DNA of 64,000 nucleotides. Source: Hortaea werneckii (taxonomy: Eukaryota; Ascomycota; Dothideomycetes; Mycosphaerellales; Teratosphaeriaceae). Position 1 is the first letter of the stretch, and each line of letters starts with the position of its first letter. The stretch is taken from contig JBAOKB010000071.1 in assembly GCA_037044905.1 (NCBI GenBank), forward strand, positions 186,001 to 250,000. The letters run 5' to 3'. Under the pieces are notes generated by a model that was given only the letters and a program-made list of their open reading frames with translations, was not told the origin of the DNA and did not search any database. Positions 58,609 through 64,000 of the stretch are shown here, in pieces. Position numbers and translations under genes: made by a program.

Positions 58609-59875
58609 ATGACTGACACCAAGGTACCTTACCACGCCGACCACATCGGTTCTTTTATCCGTCCTTCCAGCGTCACCAACGCTCAAGACGAATTCGATGC
58701 GGGCAAGATCAGCAAGGAACAGCTACGCTCCAACCCAGCAAGCTGCCATTGCAGACATCGTCCAGAAACAGCAACAGAATGGCGTACGTGCGCTGTGCTC
58801 CGGCGAGTTCGACCGCAAATACTACTTCTCCGGCTTCTTCGAGAACCTCGAGGGCTTCAAGGAAGTCTCGCCTGTGCCATGGGACCTGGCCAGACTCAAT
58901 GCCGGCCCCAATCGCGGCGTTGAAGAAGGCTGGGAAGCAGTACCCCATGGCCGCCATCTGCGACGGCAAGATCAAGTGGACTGGTAGCACGTACGTGGAG
59001 AACTGGAAACTGCTGCGGGACACTGTGCCCAAGGAGCAGTGGGGCGAGTGCAAGTTCACCATGCCGCCGCCTTGCTACTTCCACCTCCGACTGGCAAAGG
59101 GCAAATGTTACAACACGGATGTGTACAAGAACGACGAGGAGTTCTTTGGGGATCTGCGGCTGCATACAGACAGGAGATCAAGGCCTTGTACGATGCTGGG
59201 CTGAGGAACCTGCAGATTGACGACCCGACGCTGGCGTACTTCTGCTCCGAGGACATGCTCAAGGGGCTGAGGGAGGACGGCGAAGATACCGATAAGATGT
59301 TTGAGATGTACCTCAAGGCACACAACGACTGCATTGCGGACAGACCCGCTGACATGCACGTTGGGCTTCACATCTGCAGAGGTAAGACAGACCTTTTCTG
59401 TCATTTTGCTGCTTGATGAGCTTTCATGATAGCTGACTTGCGTTGGAATCTAGGCAACTTCTCCAAGTCCATGCACTTCTCCGAGGGCTCCTACGAGGCC
59501 ATCGCGTCCCGCTTCTTCACCCACCTCAACTACGACACCTTCTACCTCGAATACGACAACCCGCGCTCCGGCGGCTTCGAACCGCTCCGCTTCCTGCCCA
59601 AGCACAAGAACGTCGTCCTCGGCGTCGTCACTACCAAGGATCCGGAGCTGGAAGACAAGGAGGTCATCAAGCAGCGTGTGCTCGAAGGCGCGCAGATCAT
59701 CGCGCGAGGTCAGGGCCGCAGCGTCGAGGAGGCCATGGGCAGCATCGGCATTAGCCCGCAGTGCGGGTTCGCCAGTGTCGCCGTTGGCGCTGAAGGCATG
59801 ACGGAGGAGAAGATGTTCGCCAAGCTCCGGCTCGTCCAGGACGTTGCGAAGGAGCTCTGGCCCAGCAGGAGGTGA
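58609..59875 (+). CDS. MetE-like cobalamin-independent methyltransferase domain protein (three frameshifts)
   Basis: Two exons, 58609-59381 and 59454-59875; the intron (59382-59453) is GTAAGA...CTAG. Start MTDTKVPYHADHIGSFIRPS. The barrel of the C-terminal methionine synthase family is clear: AAIADIVQKQQQNGVRALCS, GEFDRKYYFSGFFENLEGF, YDAGLRNLQIDDPTLAYFCS, PADMHVGLHICRGNFSKSMH and the terminal GISPQCGFASVAVG. Predicted zinc ligands are the His and Cys of HICRG, the Glu of YLEYD, and the Cys of SPQCGF. At about 420 aa it lacks the N-terminal domain of true MetE, so it belongs to the short MetE-like group whose methyl donor is not settled. Frames shift near 58730 (+1), 58905 (+1) and 59153 (-1). 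Confidence 0.87.
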
Positions 59876-61283
59876 AGCAATGATCACAAAAGTCCTAGTC
59901 TAAAGACTTTGTTGACTTTGTAGGGCCTTCATTTACCGAGCTTTATGCATGGAATGAGGTGGTGAGGCATTGATGTGGTTCAACCTGTACTTTTTCAACC
60001 GGCGTGAGGAAGGGGGCAATGTATTACGAGGCGTACAGCATTTCAACGAAGCTGACGAGATATATGACGGGAGACGGATGAGAAACAAAAGTTATGACAT
60101 ACGAATGGCGGGCGGCAAAGCATGGATGGATGGTGTAACATAGTATGAAGTGAACGGCGAGATGCAGAGGTGAGGTTTTCGCGACTACCAATGAAATGCG
60201 CACGATGGCTCTGTCTTGTGGATTGGAAGAGCTCCCTCTCACTTTTGACCTCAAGCGTGCGGTCATTGGACATGTGGTTTTCACGTGTCGCCGAAAGGCT
60301 CCGAAGTGTGCCTCCCTTCGGCATGCAGGGCGTTTTCACATGAATGTTATGTTCGTCATGCGATGGTCGCTGGACGAAAGGCAAACCTACCTACGCTGCA
60401 GTGCCCTTCCTGCATGATAGTAGCCAAGCCAATCAACCATCTCGCAGCGGGCAGGTGCTGCATGGGTAGGAATGGGTAGCTCTATTCAACGGCGGGGAGG
60501 ATGGGAGGAGTATCATTCTTCGTCCGCCCAGCACGTAGCGATTTCCGCACGCTGTGCTTCTCATATCCAATTTGTCATGTTGTGGATGGTCCCTACAGTT
60601 CTTTTCCTTGATCGCCGTGGCCAAGATGTCGCTGTTCCGTTGACTTTTTGGGTAGATCGCCAGCGGTGTGAAGCGAAGTCGGGAGTGGCCCCTCGCCAAG
60701 GCCGGGTTGATCGTTGAGACGTCCCTCTCCCCCTGTGGCTCGTGCTTGACGGGACCATTGGCGTGGGGCAAATGCAGGGACGGGCAGACATAGATTCACA
60801 GTGCAGATCGGGTACAATCATGAGGAGACGACGAAGATGAAGAAGAGCATTGAGCAGGATTGGAGCACTGGATAGGGGCCATTGCGAGTGTGGAAGATGT
60901 TTTTCAAATGATCAATAGCCTCTCAGTAGCCTTCTCATCCAATTGTCTAGTCCCGAGAGACAGGTAAGGCAAGGAATTAAAGTGTCGTCCAGAACCCTTC
61001 TTCCGCTAGCGCGACGAAATTCTGGCGGGTGGTAGACCGCTCCCTGTCTCGCCTGCTGCTGGCCCTCGGAGACAACAAAAAGCTGGCCTGATCCCGCTGT
61101 CACCTTTGCGATCTCCCTGCCCCGACCCGCTGCAATTGACTGTCCTTGAACCTCTGCTCTCGTCCCGCTCGTTACGAAGCACACCCAGCTCGACATCACC
61201 TAGCCGCTCCTTCATCCATTTGGCTTGGCCTGCAGCAGAACCCATCACTCTGCTTCTCAACCTGCCAAGCCCCCAGCAGTAAC

Positions 61284-61315
<32 letters not shown>

Positions 61316-61455
61316 AACCAAAACCACACGCCCACCCACTTTCGAGCGGCAGCAACGAAGAACCGTCTTCAACCTCCCAGTATACAATTTGTGGGCAACA
61401 TTTCACAACTCAAACTAGCCTTGCAACGCTTAGCTCCGCTCGACCAGCTGTCAAG
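59876..61455. other. Intergenic and 5' leader of the desaturase gene
   Basis: About 1.6 kb without a supportable gene. The last 250 bp are open in the desaturase frame but contain no ATG and so are called leader; they carry a (GCA)10 repeat. Confidence 0.5.
61285..61314. repeat. (GCA)10 microsatellite in the desaturase leader
   Basis: Ten GCA triplets about 140 bp before the desaturase ATG at 61456. If translated by non-AUG initiation it would give polyalanine, but I treat it as untranslated. Confidence 0.85.
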
Positions 61456-62975
61456 ATGAGCACTACCACTGCCCTGCCCCAGCGCAGGGCCCCGATGCAG
61501 CGCAACATCACCGTCGACTCAGTCCCTTCGACCTCCCCTTCCTCTGCCGCAGGCTCGCCGAATGACTCTCCTGTAGCCTCAGCATCCTCTACCTCCCTCT
61601 CCTCTCTCGGCTCGGTCGAAGACTTCCAGCAGCAGCCAAAGCAGCAACAGCAACAGCAGCTCCTTGACACTTATGGCAATGAGTTCAAGCTCCCAGACTA
61701 CACCATCAAGGACATCCGCGATGCTATCCCCAAGCACTGCTTTGAGAGGTCTGGTCTTCGTGGCCTGAGCTACGTCGCTCGCGATGTAGCACTCATGGCA
61801 GGCACCTTCTACCTCTTCAACACCTACTGCACACCTGCCAACGTGCCTTCGTATGCCCTCCGCGCTGCTCTGTGGACTGGCTACACCTTCCTCCAGGGCC
61901 TGTTCGGCACCGGCCTGTGGGTCTTGGCACACGAGTGCGGTCACCAATCTTTCTCGCCCTCCAAAGACCCTCAACGACACCGTTGGTTGGTTTGCGCACT
62001 CTGCTCTTCTGGTCCCGTACTTCAGCTGGAAGATCAGCCACGGAAAGCACCACAAAGCCACCGGCAACATGGAGCGTGACATGGTCTTCCTGCCGCGCAC
62101 GCGCGAGGAGCACGCGAGCCGAATGGGTTACGTCCTCCATGAGATGCATGAGCTGATGGAAGAGACGCCATTGTACACCGCTACCATGCTGATTGGCCAG
62201 CAGCTGATCGGCTGGCCATGGTACCTGTTGGGCAACGTTACGGGCCATGACCAGCACGAGCGCCAGGCTGAGGGCAAAGGTCAAGGCCGCAAGAACGGCA
62301 ACGGAAGCGTCAACCATTTCCTGCCCAGCTCTCCGCTGTATGAGCGCAAGGACGAGAAGCTGATTTTGCTGTCCGACCTCGGTCTCCTGATCACTGGCAG
62401 CATCCTTGCGTTCGTCGGCAAGAACTTCGGCTGGTGGAATTTGACGGTGTGGTACATCTTCCCTTACCTTTGGGTGAACCACTGGCTTGGTAAGTCATCT
62501 CTCTTCGTTTTCTGCTTGATGGAGAATCAACGTTACTAACAGATTCACAGTCGCTATCACCTACCTCCAGCACACCGACCCCTCGCTCCCGCACTACACT
62601 GGCAGCTCTTGGAACTTTACTCGTGGTGCCGCCGCAACCATTGACCGCGAATTTGGCTTCATTGGTCGTCACCTCTTCCACGGCATCATCGAGACTCACG
62701 TCCTGCACCACTACATCTCCACCATCCCCTTCTACCACGCCGACGAAGCCACCGAGGCTATCAAGCCTATCATGGGCCAGCACTACCGAAGTGACGTTGA
62801 GGGTGGACCAGTGGGATTCATCAGGGCGCTGTACAAGAGCGCCAGATGGTGCCAGTGGGTTGAGCCCAACGAAGGTGCCAAGGGCGAGAACAGTCAGGTG
62901 CTCTTCTTCCGCAACACCAACGGCCTGGGCCTGCCGCCTGCGAAGATGGAGCAAGAGGAGCAGAAGAGCAGATGA
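61456..62975 (+). CDS. odeA: Oleate delta-12 fatty acid desaturase (one frameshift)
   Basis: Two exons, 61456-62489 and 62551-62975, about 485 aa. The intron (62490-62550) has GTAAGT, a perfect TTACTAAC branch site and CACAG. The N-terminus is Ser/Gln-rich with a short polyGln run. The three His boxes of membrane desaturases are present: HECGH (61930-61944), HGKHH (62039-62053) and HVLHH (62697-62711), with TM segments such as DVALMAGTFYLFNTYC and KLILLSDLGLLITGSIL. The fungal delta-12 features DYTIKDIRDAIPKHCFERS and HYISTIPFYHADEATEAIKP fit oleate-to-linoleate conversion on ER phospholipids. A delta-15 paralog is less likely. The frame shifts once in the A run at 61963-61965 (one extra A), restoring SPSKTLNDTVGWFAHSALL. 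Confidence 0.93.
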
Positions 62976-64000
62976 TAAAGCGGCGACACAAACAGGATGA
63001 TAGCGAGTAATCCTGATCGTCCAGCGCACACGCAAAGGGAGTTTTGTTTCGCGTCGCTCGCTATCCCAATTTGGCGAGCTTGATGTGTGGAGTATTTGAT
63101 GCGCTCGAGCGCGGCGTTCGTTAAAGCTATGACACAGGCCAGTGTCCGGATGGGGGAGCCAGGAGGGTGGTTTATATGTATGGGGTGAAAGGAGCCAGCC
63201 AGTACAAAGGATTGGTTGTGTTGTGTTGTGTTGTGTCTCGGTATAGAGATGGGATTCCCTCGTTCTTCTTCAATTATCAAAAAAAGGGCTTGAAGAGTCG
63301 ATGTAATGATTATAAATCAGAAAACAAGTCGTAGCCATAGACGCTTCAAAAAGTCGAATCGTTCTGACATCAAACTTTTTTGGCCTTCTCCACATGTCAA
63401 TGAGTTTCCATTTAGTGAGCGGTGGGTAGAGAGAGTGCTGCGAGTTGACGATACCTAGATCTCTGAAGCTGAATGTGTGGCGTCCAGCACCAAGATGGAC
63501 ATTCCAAAAGGCTATGGTTTATCTCAAGACTAGTCCGATCACTGGCCTGTCCGTCAACGCGCCATGTTGCACTCGCACCAGTTGGCAGAAAAACACATTC
63601 CCTGGAACCTGCTGGTGACCTTCGGAGTTGATGGAACCATGATAACGGGATCGGGGTTTCCAGGATTCTTTTTGAGGTGGAGACTGTATATGTTTCACGA
63701 ACCGATGAGCTTTGAAGATCAAGGCTCTACAAAGCCGCTAAGATGTGCTCCTCTCAGCCATGCATTCCGGTACACAGATATAGTCGGGGTGACGATGAGG
63801 GTGGGCAAGCGGGGTTGAGGCTGGACTGTGAACCTTGGGAGCTTCCAGCAGCTCTCCCTCCGTGTGGATGGGAGAGCGGGGGTGGCTCGAAAGGGGTGGT
63901 GCCGGATGGAGTGATACCTCATTGTCAAGTTTCTAACTGTGTCATATCCCGGCGCTGTCGTGAGAGACGATGATCCGACGAGATCGCAGGGAGGTATCTT
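62976..64000. other. Desaturase 3' flank, no further gene
   Basis: About 1 kb. A short (GTGTT)n repeat lies at about 63212-63236. ORFs are short and not protein-like. Confidence 0.45.
63212..63236. repeat. Short (GTGTT)n repeat
   Basis: About four to five copies of a GTGTT pentamer downstream of the desaturase gene. It is too short to suggest a function. Confidence 0.7.

Overview
The window is nuclear DNA of a filamentous ascomycete (Pezizomycotina). The evidence is short GT-AG introns of about 50-75 nt with CTGAC or CTAAC branch sites, compact genes on both strands, and a gene set typical of these fungi: VeA, a PREG/Pho80 cyclin, a KDM4-type demethylase, an oleate delta-12 desaturase and an ABCA-type transporter. 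Dothideomycetes is my best guess, with low certainty. I see no prokaryotic feature, CRISPR array, rRNA, convincing tRNA or intact transposon.

Layout. 0-5 kb: the 3' end of a truncated gene, then two tandem BTB/POZ paralogs (minus strand). 5-11 kb: a full-size ABCA transporter and the peroxisomal E2 PEX4 (plus). 13-18 kb: a Pumilio-family RNA-binding protein and the ribosome biogenesis factor TIF6/eIF6 (plus). 18-25 kb: the bHLH factor CBF1 and ER glucosidase I (minus), then an MMTAG2-like protein (plus). 25-38 kb: a secreted GH5 exo-1,3-glucanase (plus), a JmjC histone demethylase (minus), then a divergent ESS2/YAG7-like pair. 39-49 kb: an MGA2/SPT23-like regulator, a 3.4 kb gene-poor gap, and veA. 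49-52 kb: a small unrecognised protein built of two repeats and a badly broken F-box-like/2EXR gene. 52-60 kb: a divergent PREG cyclin/GID5 pair, a doubtful small ORF and a MetE-like methyltransferase. 61-63 kb: the delta-12 desaturase. These are mostly housekeeping and regulatory genes; I see no biosynthetic cluster or defence system.

The most striking property is that many otherwise well-conserved genes are broken by single-base frameshifts. I count about 30, roughly three quarters of them one-base deletions and several in homopolymer runs, and almost no in-frame nonsense codons. Because conserved single-copy genes (GID5, veA, KDM4, ESS2, PUF, desaturase) are hit alongside dispensable ones, assembly indel errors are the likeliest cause. 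I therefore annotate these as genes with suspected sequence errors, not as pseudogenes. Coordinates of broken genes span the whole reconstructed locus.

The items I find most worth checking are: the 102-residue repeat protein at 49.8 kb, whose second repeat carries an intron that the first lacks; the MGA2-like protein with no visible membrane anchor; the tandem BTB paralogs sharing a C-terminal zinc-ribbon-like motif; E-boxes in the CBF1 and PREG/GID5 promoters; and an 18-bp perfect palindrome in front of the exo-glucanase gene.
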